Source: Flammula alnicola
Taxonomy: Eukaryota > Basidiomycota > Agaricomycetes > Agaricales > Strophariaceae
DNA: 64,000 nt
NCBI GenBank assembly: GCA_015499995.1
Contig: JADNRV010000254.1
Coordinates: 1 to 64,000 of the forward strand
Direction: 5' to 3'
Shown: in pieces, positions 1 to 13,523 of the stretch
How positions within the stretch are numbered: the stretch's first letter is position 1
Layout of the letters: the number at the start of each line of letters is the position of its first letter
Made by a program: the position numbers and the translations under genes
Notes under the pieces: generated by a model
What the model saw: only the letters and a program-made list of their open reading frames with translations
What the model was told of the DNA's origin: nothing
Databases searched by the model: none

Positions 1-3000
1 ACGATAGGCGAGATGTGGGGTCACATTGCGGGGGATCAGAAACACTGTAAGTAGAACTATTGGCCGGCGATGCACTCGGCTAAGAAGTATTTTCCGTTCT
101 CGTTTAGCAATGTTCAAGAGCTGCGTATGTAACTGCAAACAAGCAAGCAAAGCTCCATGAAGAAGCGAATGCCAAGATAGCCCCGGATATCTACCAGGTA
201 TACGCTCGGCATCCTTTTCGTGTGAGTTTTCAACACGACCGAAAGAATAAATGCAGGGTTGTGCGTCGTGCGACGGCGAGCTATTGCTGTTCGAGAAAAA
301 TCCATTCTGACGGCCTAAGTACTCGGTGTGAAATGGGGAGGAAATCTCGAGAGTGAGCCATACGCATCAGGCCAGAGTCAACAAGAGTAACGAGAAATAT
401 TCGGCTCCAAATTCGTTGGAAATGCATAGGAAAGACTTAGTTACCGATGGCAGATATGGTAAAACGTCGCAAGTTGCGTGAAAGTAATCAGCGATCATGC
501 GAGCGAGGGTCCGGGAGAGACAATTGGCACAAGAATTAATCTTTTTTTAACGCAGCTGCGCCGATAATTTTCTTGAAATGTCTGTAATCAAAGCCTGAGC
601 TTGTCAAAGCTAGAGTTCTCGAGGAGAAAAAGGGGTACAATGGTGGAGTCGAGGACGAGGAAAACTGGACGTAACGATCCCAACGATTTAGAATCCTCCA
701 ATCGATGGGATGATCGAGGGTAGTGGGCCAGTGCTCTACTAGCATGTCCGACGGTCAGAGTTGAGGCAACCTGAAAGAAGCTGATCGCCTTGCTCTGCCA
801 TCCGCTCCTATGAGTGATAAAGCAATAATCAACCGTGCGTATCACATATTTGAGGCGGAGAACACTGGATAACGGTGTGAACGAGAGGATGAGGTGTTAT
901 ACATCTAAAGATGCATGAGGGTTTACGCTTCCATTAACATATGATGCCCGGAACTTGAGGTCGAAAGGTCGAGAGCCTGATAAATGAAGCAAATATTCAA
1001 AAGGCGACTGCAACTGCAGTTTCGTGTGCATCCTCGAGTTCAATTAGATGTGGCGAGTAAGAGGTCTTGACTGGGCTATAGACGGAGGCCACGAAACATA
1101 GGCAGGAGGAATTATAGCCTGAGATCATAGTCCACAAGTTGCATGTACAAGTTGAAGGCAGAGAAGTGACGCGTTCTGGGATGCCCAAATTGGTTGATGT
1201 AATCGGAACGCCAAGACATCTCTCGCTCGGCTGGTTACCCAAGGGTTACCGGTGGTCAACTTTCCGATGAAGAAACACGTTTAGACCTATACCGTATACG
1301 AGTACAATGAATAAGTGGCCTGTAGATTTTTAGCATAGCCTACTCTGACCCGACACGTTGACGTAAACATATATTGAGATAAAACGTACCCAGTGCCTAG
1401 TCAAGCCGTTATAGTAGTAAGTAGTTTTCATGCGGGGGGAGCCTATCAGGTGCCTTCATGCTACTGGAAGCTTCTTGCACCGGTAGAAGAGCTTTCTAAG
1501 GACAGATACCCATGTCCAGTCAACGCATTCGCTGTTTTGCTTCTTCGAAATTCATAATCGGCTGGACTTGGTCTCATATCCCTGGATCACTTCTTGAAGT
1601 TCTTCCTCCCTCGAGCTTGTTGAGCTTCGAATACTCGTGACCTTTGTAAATTTAAAGTCCTCGTTGAAGCTAACTCCCGAGGGTCGGAAGGGGACGCCGC
1701 TTTGGAAAATTCTGGCCTATCCTTGCCGGCTCTTTATCTGCCGTGGCCCCAGGGAGTAAGCAATATTCTCCTGGCGGTAAAGGAAATTCCATAGCGTAGT
1801 CCATAGATCATGATTATCAAACAGGATAAAATCAAACGAAGCGTTAATGTTAATAACTTCATGAAGAACCTTCAAGATTGTCATTGCCTACGCGGATTTT
1901 CGTCGGACAGACAAGTTCTCTAGTAGTATCGCCGCATTTCAGGGTAGCTAGAAAATGGGACTCAACACCGCCTGGTGTCGGATTTAAGAAGCTTCGATGA
2001 ATAGCCCGACGTGATAGCAGGCGGTAGCTCATGGATAATGAATTTGTACTCGGCCGGTGCGCCAGGGCAACGAAGGAAGCACTCTGGAATCAGGATTATC
2101 GATATCGACGTTCTTGTTCTTGTTATCGATTTTTGGGCTACAAGTACAAATGTAGTCAGAAGCAGCTGACAACTCTCAAGAGTAAAAAAAACACTCGCCG
2201 GTGGCAAAGCACGTTTAACTGTTCATTCTATTCTGATAAGGATTTCTGTGATGAGAGATGATAGGGCGGGAGACGCACGCTATGTGCATGGATTCATAGA
2301 AGACAATCAATGTTCTAAGAATCTAAATTACTTGAGGGTTGCTTGAGGGGTCCATATGATAATCAGGACTTGCACATTATGTACACATATGAACTGTGGC
2401 ATAAAATCTATGTGACGTTAATGGACTATCACTCCGGGCGGCAATGCTGATTACCACTCACTGGCATCAAGCTTGCTGTTAATTTAACTACTGTATCAGT
2501 CTGACTCTCGTCCTCGTACCTCAGGCTTTTACCGTCAGGGAAGCTCATGTTTTCCCCAACCATGGGATCAAGGGCTTATCGCCATACAAATGTTCGACGC
2601 ATAGGATGGCCCTTAATGGCGGCCGCTCGAGAAACTCGCTTCTCATCGACCAATCATGGTATCCAGAATCAACCTATCTGCACCCAATGGCATTAGCAGA
2701 ACAAGGAAAAGGAGATTTCATGAAACCAAGAAAATACTTACCTTGCCCTGCAGTATGCGGGTGTTATCAACGCGTAATAAAGGTAGGGGGGGAGCGTATA
2801 CATCCTCCGAAACGCGAAGATGCGCTCTGCCATATGTAGCCCGGAGTGTGGGTGCGCCCCATGCATCGCCGCATCCGACAGGAGCTAAGTTACAATTTAA
2901 AGTACCCACGCACAGCCGGAGGTTCTATATGTGTCCGCGTCCGCGTCATTCAAATTGGTGATTTCGGGATCCCAGATAGCGGAGAGAAGCGGTAGCGCAC

Positions 3001-6000
3001 GCGTACGAGCAAGCGTGGGGAGAGAACAGGAGAGAACGCGCCATCTTCAGTGGCCGGAGAATGAGCAGGTGAACCGATGCCAGATGGCGAGAAAACAAGA
3101 GATATACAGGGGCCGGGGGTAGGGAAGTGTTTGGATGCCAGATTCCCACCTGCATCCTTGCGATTGGATCCAATCGCTTCCCAAGGAGTCGTTCCCACCC
3201 CTTTTCCCGGTCCCCCAAAATAAAATGCCTATCTTTACCGTCCATATGCTTCATATTCCGAGTCCTGGGTAATGCATATGAAGGCTTTCCCATGAGAGGA
3301 TCTTGTCAGACATAGTATGAAAGGTAAATCGCAAAACTCGCGCCCCTGTGATTGGCGAATCGCTCGATAAGAACTGTTGGTCATTCTCCTTTGAATCTGA
3401 GAAATATTCTGGATAAACGAAGTGAGTTCCGAAACGTGGGCGTACTTATTCTGTGTATGGTTTGTATGCGCCACACCGCGGCGGGCCGGTGGATTGAAAT
3501 TTGAAATAGCGAGGTGCCTCGCCTTGAACTAGACGAACCTCATATGAAGGTTAAACACAAGTTAAACATGTATTACCCACAACATGTTGTCGAATGGTCC
3601 GCCTTAATGGTGCCTCGGATCTCAACAATATTAATTCCGATACTGGACCGGAAAGACAGTATGGATAGAAGCCTTCATACGTTCTCATTCAATTAAGCCA
3701 AATATTCATCCAGCGTTACTCACCTTGCATTGTCCGGACGACATATCGAACTTCATCGCGTTTGACATGCAGTCTCTCATCAAAGACTGACATTCATACC
3801 CACGCTCGCCGAGACATTGTACGGTGTCAGCCTTGAATATTGCGCACGACACCGAATTGAAAGGTATTCAAGCAATCTACAATACATTGATAGGCATACT
3901 CACGCACCAACAATATTCAGTACTTCGTTTAATGGATCGATATCTAAAGCATGAATGCTGATAGAGAAAATGTGGGTTCCGGAGGGCTATGCAGGCTTCG
4001 TGATGTACGTGGTGGGAGTCGCAGACTCTCTTCTTCCGAAAATTTGACAGAGGAAAGTTGAGTGTGCCGGTGCTAACACATCCCGACGGCGAATAGTTCC
4101 TTATCCTGCCTCCTTCCTGAACGGATAGAGCCTAGAGGCGCACGCGAGCTTCTATAAAATGGTAACGTCAATTAGCAAGTGCAAATGCGATGCCATTCAG
4201 TCTGCCAGCGCTATTAAACTGCTCTTACTGATGCCGAATTGTAGATGGCTAAGTATATGGGTCTCATGGGCGCACCTCGTGATCCGTGTATGTGTCTTTT
4301 ACACCGCTTTCGGGTTGGTGTGTTCAATTCGATATCACAGAGCGCTATTAATTCCTTATCTAACCTTCCTCCTCTATTGCTACTGCTAATTGCCCCGAGA
4401 CAGCGTGTTCTAGCATTTAGCACCCACTAGACCGCCTAGTAGTGTGTGGTTGATCGAGAATGGATGAAGACGCGTCGTTTAAATGCTTTGGCAAAGGGCA
4501 TGCGGGGTAAACTCCAAGCTAGCGTTGACCATTCAAAAAGCAGGAGGCATTCGAGCACGCTCTGCAAGGCCGTACATTACATAATTATCCCAAGTGTGGG
4601 GTAGATTCCCGGACGAGTGTGGGGTAAGTTCGCCGGATCCGAGTTCGAGTGTTTAAAGTTCATCACTCATCTCCTGACTCTGCACTATAGTAGCCAGCTC
4701 TAACTTCAATTGAGAAACGACTGAGCTACCGAGCTTCCGCCTCCGTTTCCGCTGGAACGCTAAGTCAATAATAGCGATGCCAAGTTTAGTGTTTCGCTGG
4801 CGCGATTCCTTGTCGGAGGAGGTCGTTAATCTGTATATGCGGAAGCTGGGGAAATCAACGGCACGGCCGGAGAATACTCGTATAAATATGTCGATCAGAG
4901 AGTTATTTTTGTTGTCAATCTGCTATTGCTAGATTCCTCTGCGCAACAAGATGGTGCATATGCCTGCAAGCTATTATAGCCACACAATGGTAGCGGCGTG
5001 TGTAGCCAGAGCGTACTCCTGAATGGATAATTTAGCAGATGACTCCGGGATTTATGTCGGCTTCAATTCCAGCTAGCGGTCAACTTACCTCCCATTGGCA
5101 GCTACTAACCGTCGGTACGGAAAGTGTGGAGATGTGAGAACACGTAGCTTGTGTTCGGGAATATATTTCAGTTTCGCGGTTTTGAACTCCTGTTCTACGC
5201 GACCGCCGCAGCTGCGCCAAGTTTCGAAGCTTCAATCATAATCAGGGGTCAACGTAATTATTTTTAAGAATACGTATAAATAGCCCAGACTCAGGCAGAA
5301 AGACAGCGGGGGCAGGAACACAGATGGACATAAAAAAGATCGGGTTTGGCGGTTGCGTTCTTGGAATATTCGTGAGTCGTGCGCATATTCGTCTTTAAGG
5401 ATCAAGGTCGTAGTCTAGACTGGACGGAATGAGCAACCTGAAAGAAGTTCAAGGAACTGATGCTCGCGAGTTCAGACCGTTGTAAGCTGATAACTCACGA
5501 GTGTCTAAAGAGCGACATTCAAAATTGACAGTAGCCTTTGTGCTTCTCGCAGTTGCAATGATTATGCGGCGATCCATGCGGACATTATTGTGCGACACGA
5601 CGATCTGCGAGAAATTTGACACGAAGACAGAAGGACGAGGGTCGGAAAGGCGGTTTGGATGGAGGATGGCAGCTGGATAGTGTCCGGTTTGAGCACGGAT
5701 TGAAGGCGGCCTGTTCAATTTCGTGGTTCCATGCTCGCTGTCCATCCAACATTGCAGATCTATCATATACCAGGAGTATCAGACGAAGAAGTTGTCAGTT
5801 TGAAGATTCAGTAAAGACATCCATGTGGATCCTTATCTTTCCAATTACTAAGGACCAGTTAGAGCGGTAGTTGCAGTAATCCAAAAGCACTCAAGATTGT
5901 TTCAAGGTAAGAATAAACTTCCCCGACTTGACGTTGGATACAACGCCGCAGATGGCGACGGAGAACACCATACGGATATGGACCAATTCCAGCCGCAGCC

Positions 6001-8674
6001 GCTGAATCAGCTGCGGCAACATTGGAGGCGCTGACGACGCGCGTTGAGCGCCGGAGCGGGAACACCAAGGCAAATCCCGAGAAGACAAGTACACTGGCAG
6101 ATCAAGTTTGTTGCGCGATGAGCGTTCCCGAGTACTCGACAGATCATGGGCCTTGAGCTCAACGGGGCGAAAGAATGTCGATGTCATGGGCAGAAAGAGG
6201 CAAAAGAAAGAGTCTCCGTGATGATGATCGCAATGATCGGTCCAACGTGGCCAATGGATCGTGATCATGTCAACAAACTGCCGCACGGCCGGAATCGAAC
6301 AAAACGGCGCGACGCCGATGTACGTACTGTTCTACTACATCTTGTGTTCTCCAGATTGAACAAACATTGGCCCCATGACCCTCTAGTCTTCCCCGACTGG
6401 GCCGACTCAACCCCTCGAACTTCAATCCGAAACATGTTGGGAGTTTGGACGATTGGATCCCTCACTCAACTTTGACTCGATTTGACTCGTCGATATCATC
6501 ATCAGCGCTCGCTCGCGCAACAGGTCCACAGAGCTACAGGCGTAGAACGCCACACGGAGACATCAACAGTGACGCAAGACGACATCTGCTCCGGCAAGTC
6601 AGGATATAAGATGGTGCGCTCGCTAAAAGCCGTTCTGTACAGACTTTTCTGCCTTTAGTGACATGATTACCACATCCGGGCATTAGAGTTCACGAATTTA
6701 CCCCACACCGCCTAAAGGAACTTGATCTTGAACGACGAAATCAACAAACGCATCGCTCACAAGCAAGTCCGCGGGGCGCGCGTGCATTTTGCTTGAGAAC
6801 TTGAACAATTCAGACGCGAACACTGTTTTGTACCTTGGCGAGAAGCAAGAATAAAAATAAAGAATTGAATTCAAGTGAGAAAATTCGCCCGGTGACAACT
6901 TGAAGAATGTCTTTAATGTGATCTTTAACGGCATTGCGTCCCCAGCGGCCCAACCCCATACCCCACCTATAGATGATGACAAAGCTCCTACCCCATGCCC
7001 GTGCCCCAGGCATGGCAGTTGAGATGTCCCGTTCCCAGCCCGAGTTCTATCGTCACCCGTTTAAAGGTTACAGTATCACTTCGTCACTAGTCCCATGCCT
7101 CCTAGTCTGTCTCCGGATGATAAAATAACCAAACGAGAGTAACGGACGGTATTAATGTCCTGTACCATCGATATCGATATCATTTCAGAATTATGAATAT
7201 GAACGTTGCAATTGAATATTCATTACCCGTTGGCGTGCCATATGCTCGAGGCTAGACCCAAGACGGCGTTGTGCCAGTAAATGTGAATGTTGTAGAGATA
7301 TTAACGCTGACTTGAGGCTGTTCATCTGCGGGGGTGCTTAGGCACCATCCATCTATTCCTCGATTCGTCCATTCCTCTAGCTGGGTCGTCAACCGCTGAA
7401 CATCTCACTTCCGAGTCGGACTCGGAGTCCAGTCGGCACGGAGTGGGGAAGTCCAATTCGCTCAATTGGATTCTAGCATGATTCAGAGTTCATACGAGTT
7501 CATTAATCAATCCCATTCTGCAAACGGCGGGCCCTCCAAGTAGACAGAGAGCGCCGGAGTTATTCATAGGAGGTCCATCCCAAATCCATCGGTGTCTCGT
7601 GCGGTTACTGGACCATCCTCGACGTGCAACGTTAACAGCGGAAGAACAATTTGCCTCCAACCTTCCCGTCTTCGACCTGCCCGCCGTAATCTAGCGTGGC
7701 AACCGTGGAACCTACCCCACAGCGCAACCAAGCAACCAAAACCACATGCAGACATGCCCATGACGCGCACAGGTTATAACTTTACACACCCACGCACGCT
7801 CACGGGCCTCGAGAAGCCAGTAAACTAAGAAATCTTCTTGCGATATTATTACCTGCATACAAACGCGGGACTAATTGGACGATATACTTAGCCTATGTAT
7901 GGACTGACAGAGCTGCTCGGTTGGATATTCTTAGGAATTAGACGTAGGAACAAGGAGCGCCGTGGGTAACGTATACGTATATGCATATGTACATATCCTC
8001 CGGGCAGACGTGAGTGAGTGAGCGAGCGAGCATGATGGCGTGGAAAGTGAGATGTAACGTACAGCGGTGATATCTGTCTGTGGCCCAGTCCAGTATTGTA
8101 AATGACGCAGATCGAGGACATGGAGGCACGCGACGAGAGATGTGCACACGACAGCACTGGCACGCGTGCGCCTGCGTGTGCGTCTGTATCCATGCGTGCG
8201 TGAGCACGAGCGGAGGTAACGTGAACAGCAGCTTCGAGAGGCCAGACGAGCATACGTAGTATCTGAACGTGAACGTGAACGTGCTGCGCATGCGGGGCAA
8301 GTATGGGTATGGGGTAGGTATGGTCGATAGCTATCCGGATTCCGGATCTTGGGGTGGCATAGCACTTACACTTCGAAGTCCATCCGGTGCGTGCGTATGC
8401 GGGTGGAGCAAGTGCATACGCAGTCCGGGCTGTGGCAGAAACAGCTGCAGCATATGCATCACATCCAGCATCATCCTAGTCTGTTTTCACGTACGGGGGT
8501 CAGACCGCGCTGCACGATTTCGCACTTTCAACCATCACGTGCATGACCAAGTACGACCAAACAAATCTGACGCGTGTGTTAATTGACGCGTCGCCCTTAC
8601 CAATGTTTGCCCCTCTAGAGTCTCTCCCATCTCTCCCCCATGTAAATAGCTTATCGTAGATACAATTAATTATA
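1..8674. other. Gene-poor region, no supported gene
   Basis: Reading frames on both strands are short (145 codons at most), overlap each other on opposite strands and show no recognisable domain or sensible chain of GT-AG exons. No tRNA, rRNA, long terminal repeat or convincing inverted repeat was seen by eye. Small local features only: two copies of a GTGTGGGGTA-like word near 4,595-4,630, and purine/pyrimidine-skewed stretches around 8,000-8,300. This could be decayed transposon or pericentric-type DNA, but that is inference from lack of coding signal. Confidence 0.5.
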
Positions 8675-8935
8675 ATGGCACCACCTGAACCCCTGCAACA
8701 TGCAAATGCCCCACAGCATGTCTACAATACGGTAGCTGGCCCTCTTGTTACTGATATTCCGGCCAAATGTCAGCTGCGACCTATAGAGCCACGCGACTAT
8801 CGGCTTGAAGCAATGTGCCATGCCCTCGATGGGGTAGATGTCGTGGCAATCTTGGCCACAGGAGCAGGAAAAACGGGGTTTCATTGTTTTCTAATGCTGT
8901 TCATCCGTGCAATCACTTGGGTTCTTCAGATGTGA
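8675..8935 (+). pseudogene. RecQ-like DEAD-box helicase fragment (N-terminal part with Walker A)
   Basis: This 86-codon frame holds the start of a superfamily 2 helicase core. It has a Q-motif-like stretch (PRDYRLEAMCHALDG, about residues 38-52) followed by the Walker A motif ATGAGKTG (residues 60-67). That order and spacing resemble the RecQ-type helicases that are multiplied in agaricomycete genomes. The frame stops about 20 codons after the Walker A motif. I see no Walker B (DEAD/DEVH), helicase C-terminal domain or plausible splice continuation in the next 2 kb, although a complete RecQ needs 400 or more residues. It is therefore most likely a truncated remnant of a repeated or mobile helicase gene. 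A short expressed product cannot be excluded. Confidence 0.6.
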
Positions 8936-11900
8936 GGGTGGAAAGAGCGTTTGACAACGGTTAATTCTCTTCCTTCTGTTTTATCTGACTTTGAGGACAA
9001 GGAGTAGCCACCTGGGCTTGAGAATCGTACAAAGGAGTGGAAAGCGCATAAAATGTTGCGGTGGAGTTCCAAGCAACGAGGGCTGGATTTGATGATATAA
9101 AATGAGAACTATTGTACAAAGGCGTTGCGGGCGTAGGTATCTAGCTTTTCGAAAGCCTGGAACTCCGAGCTCGAGAACGGCGAGGTCAAGGAGTCGTGAG
9201 AGATGTTCGATGAGGTCATTGTTGAAAGAAACCGACCGGATTTAGGCAAAACACGTGATCTTAAAGTTGAAATCGTGCAGCACGGTTCGACCACCGCGCG
9301 TGAAATCAGACTACAGATGAGTAAGTCGTCGATCAATACAATAAAAAAGACTTACGAATTTTGTTAGTCTGACTACGGGAGACTAGCATCATCCAGTCAA
9401 TATCCAGTCTAACAGCCTTTGATCCTCTGTGATCACGAACGGGAAACCACGGGGAGGTATTTGGGTCTGTCTATAATTAGTCTCGTCCATGGGTGGCGAT
9501 GGTGATGGTGAGGCATATTTACCCAATGACGCTGCACTACACCTGTGATGTGGACCTACTGTACATATATGCCTGTGATCATGCGAGCCGCCATCTACGT
9601 TCAGCTTTCGGGAACATGGTGCTCTGCAATAACCATGGTAATTGGATACTCTCGGGAGTATGTATGTGTGTGTACGTATGTGTTAAAAGAGCCTTGGATC
9701 ATCTATAATCCAGTGCAGGCATGCATCCGAGGCCGAGTTATCCTTAACCCAGCCGTTCCATCATCTCATAATACGGCCGGCTCTGAATATTATTATTCAA
9801 GCAACAGCAACCGCAAGCGAAAACGGAGCTGCGCACCCCGCATCGAGTCGCGTCGTCGGTCGACGTCGTGCTCTCGAGTAGCCTCGCAAAGACTGGCAAG
9901 GGCTCGTCGGAGGTGCACCTAGGTGACGATATCTATAGTACTTGTCGCGATTCGCACACGCACGAGCACGTCATGTCGGTCATCACCCGCCAGCCCCGCT
10001 GCCCCAGGGTAAGTGATAGGTAGGTAATAGGCCTGTACTCGTGAGTACCTCACATACGTACTTACATGAAGATGATGGCGCTGCAGCAGGTACGCTGAGC
10101 GGGGGAGCAAAGAAGTATGCAACTCGCAGGCCATCTCGGACGCGGAGCACACGACTACGTAGGCGCGACACGGAACCCGGAGGAACGCGACCCCCCAGGC
10201 GGGGCGTCATAGCTGTGCCTAGCGAGTGCCGAGCGAGCTGCGGGAATGCGCCTTTGCAGGGTTGTATGTAGACGAAAATTATTAGGCACCCACGCCGGGC
10301 AATGCGGGGCGGCACTGGCCGGTGCGCATGGACGGCGGCCGGGGAATCGTTCCTGGGTGGGGTGTACATATTACATAGAGACGTCGACGCAGTGTGGGTT
10401 GTCTGCATAAATTTTTACTTAAAAGAATAATATTGGGTACTGTAGTACGGACTACGGAGAATAAAACCTGTGTCCATGGACATTTTAATATCCGGCCTGC
10501 GTAGGGTATACGTATTAGCGTAAATAATAGCGCAGCGCATTGTGGGCGTCCTAGTCACCCACCGCCTCGGATGGTGTACATGCACCTCGAGGAATTTCAC
10601 GAGCTCTGGCAAAAAGGGAAAAAGGGCATTATCCATATACCATCGCGCGGCGCGCGGCGCGGATCCGCGCCCCCTCCCGATATATCAGTCCCCACGGAAG
10701 AAATCCACCAAAAAAAATCAAAAGGGGCGGACATTTTGCTTCCGCATCACATGGCGGCGCCAAGTTGACGCGTTGACGCTCGTTCGTCGAGTAGCTTCAA
10801 TTTGGGGCTCAGGATATCGGCCGATGTTACTAACGTGAGATTGGCACTTATGGGCTTCGCCGTGAGGTTGAGTAGAATACCTATGTTACTTACTAACGGT
10901 GATTCACCCCGGTGGGAGTTTTCCTTTATCACAGTTAGAAACAGGTTAATAACATGTGAGTAAGAGCAGGTATCTAATATGTTATTAGATTGTGTGGTTT
11001 GTGCTGAAAATGTTACATAAAGCTCCCTACACTCCATCCACCAGGATTTCCGACCACCATCATCCATGGTGCTCACGGGAGGCCAAAAAAATTCCATCGC
11101 CCGTCGTCATTGCTGCTCATTACCAGTTACTAAAATAGGTATCTAACAGGTATATCACACCACAAAATGGACAGGTCCTAACAAACCCAGTACTGCTCAG
11201 GAGGGGGGAAGGGGGTCGTCGAGACGTCGTCCGTTGTCCGACCAGGGGTTGTTATGGGTGCCAGTAGTAATATTGGAATTTGGGTAACTGGCAACGAGTG
11301 GCGATTCTGAAACAGACGCGCTGTTAGACTGTAACATTTGATCATGGCGTTCCTTGCTAGGGCTGCTGCTGGCTGCTGGCCGCTGGAAATCATAAGTAAA
11401 CATGGTTGACGGGTACCCGACGGTTTGATTGTGATATTTGAACGTGATCATGATCATGATATCCACCGTCTGTGAATCTAAGGATAAGTACATGATACTT
11501 GACGATGGTTTGTTTATTGATGAACGGATGATAATGATGGTTTGATTAAAGAGCATCTATCTACATACCGTCCGTTGTCCATGCAAGCTTATATTTAACA
11601 CCCAGTTTGCGTGTGTGGAATGGTTTCGAGTTTCTGATATACGTACTTAGGTAGTTCGCGGTAAACCTCGAGCCGAATGATGATTGGTGATAGTTGATTG
11701 GGGTGATGGTTGATTCTGTAGAACTTTAGAAGTTCAGAACCCAGACGGAGTGAAAGCCCGGTGTTCTAAGCTGCTAGCTGCTAAGATGGGAGGGACGAGG
11801 AAGCCACATAACATAACCGCGCCGAGAGGAGGAGCGTATGAGAGAGTCCCGGTAACACAGTTTGTAAGAAACGCAACCACGAGAATGTCGGGAACGTAGT

Positions 11901-13523
11901 AAAAAGCCATAGGCGAGAGAAGAAACGTGCGCGCTTCCTTCCTTCCCTCCTTCCGTGCTTGCTCAGTCAGCAACCTAGAGTAAGCCGGTAGCTGAAGGAA
12001 GCTGCGCCTCTCGTAACGTGCACGAATTTTCACCCAGCATCGGGACGGCGGCGAACTCGCGTCGCACAAAGGCTGGACGAATAAAGCCGAAATGTTGTGA
12101 TCATGGGAGGTCGAGATAATATCGCTAGCCGCGTTTGCCTAAGTATAACGTATACCCCGCTGTCCCGGACTGGGGCTTGGTTTCGTGCGTTGGGCAGAAG
12201 GTATGCGGATGCACGGAACGATACTTGCGGTGCTGGAGACAGAACCAACGACAACCCCGGACTCCGGAGGTTGCGCTAGCCCCACGAACGTGATAAGGCC
12301 AATCTCAATCGCATGGCTAGATGCAGATAACAAGTACACAAGGTGCTCGAGGCTGATCAAGCTCACGAGCCATACGAGTCGAGTCAAGATCAAGACACGG
12401 AGTATAGTTAAGTATGACTCGACTCGCACTGGGCAGAATCTACCCACCGTGATGGGTGGAGTGGGCGTTATTGGCTCAGCGGCCGGAGAGGGCGAGGGAC
12501 CCCCAAGCCAGGTAGGCCTTTTGTCCTTTGTTTGGGTTTGGGCCAGCCAGGCAGATAATAGACAGATAGGCAGAATAGAGAGACGGGCGGGGCCCGTTTA
12601 ATTTCCATGTATGTATTTTGCACCGTGGACATTCCTTGGGACAGAGTGGCCAAATCGAGTCGAGGTAGCGAGCGAGCGCAAGAGGGTTTCGGGATTGTTG
12701 ATGAGAGATCGCAGGACCGGGCTCTGTTTGCCTTTTTTGAATTCTCCAGTGCGGTTGGGTGGGTGGTTGATGGAGATGGGATGGGATGTGCGCGCAGGCA
12801 AGTGAACGAGGTGAAGCAGATGGGCAGATATTTACATAGTGGTCAGAGAGCAAGGCGTGCATGTAGATAGGACGGATCCTGGAGTGGCATGCAGTGCGTA
12901 ACGTGGCGGCTGATTAGGACGCCAGGCGGTGAGGGGGGTTGTACGCATGGACGCGGGAGATATTCGCAGATTATGAGAGGGGGGTAGGGAGAGACCGGAG
13001 GGCGTGTGATTATCGAGGATGAGCTGGGATTGGGCAGCGGTAGTATGGCAACAAGAGGGGATTAGGTAAGAGGGAGGCCGGGACGGAGAAAGGAAAATAA
13101 GCGGCAGGATAATCAAAGGGAAAAGCGGACCGTGATTATTGTGGTGGGACGGAGACGGAGAGATGGCGGAGAAATGCGGGAGATGCCGGGGATGAGAGGG
13201 GGTGTGCTGTGATTGGGGGAGGGGGTGTTCGGACAAGATTCGGGCGATAATTGAAGAGGATGTGCAGGGAGGAGAGGTGCTGAGGGCGGGCTGGATGCAG
13301 GGGGGGAAGAGGGGGAGTTGGCCGCGGACCCTCGGTTACCGAGAAAGGAATAGAGCCGGGACCCGGTGCGAACGGTTGGGATTGAATGTGGCGCATATTG
13401 GACGGAAGGGGGAGAGATGCCCGATGGATCTGAATCTGGATCTGGGGTTAGTTGAGTGGCTTGCTTCGTTTATAACCAACCTCCTTCTCTGGATTCTCCC
13501 CTGCTCGCTTTTATTTCCCCACC
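8936..13523. other. Gene-poor region and probable promoter of the Ecl1-like gene
   Basis: No supported coding exon. A 16-bp perfect palindrome (GGCGCGGATCCGCGCC) lies at 10,656-10,671 in a CpG-rich patch. From about 12,850 to 13,450 the plus strand is strongly purine-rich, which creates long proline/serine-rich shadow frames on the minus strand. The final 80 bases before 13,524 are pyrimidine-rich, as is common just upstream of fungal start codons, so this end is the likely promoter and 5' leader of the following gene. Confidence 0.45.

Noticed and set aside
6280..6300. Possible tRNA T-arm (GTTCGATTCCGGCC on the minus strand)
   Set aside because: The T-stem does not pair and no acceptor, D or anticodon arm can be built around it.
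12832..13396. Proline/serine-rich minus-strand frames
   Set aside because: They result from a purine-rich plus strand upstream of the Ecl1-like gene; no domain or conserved motif.
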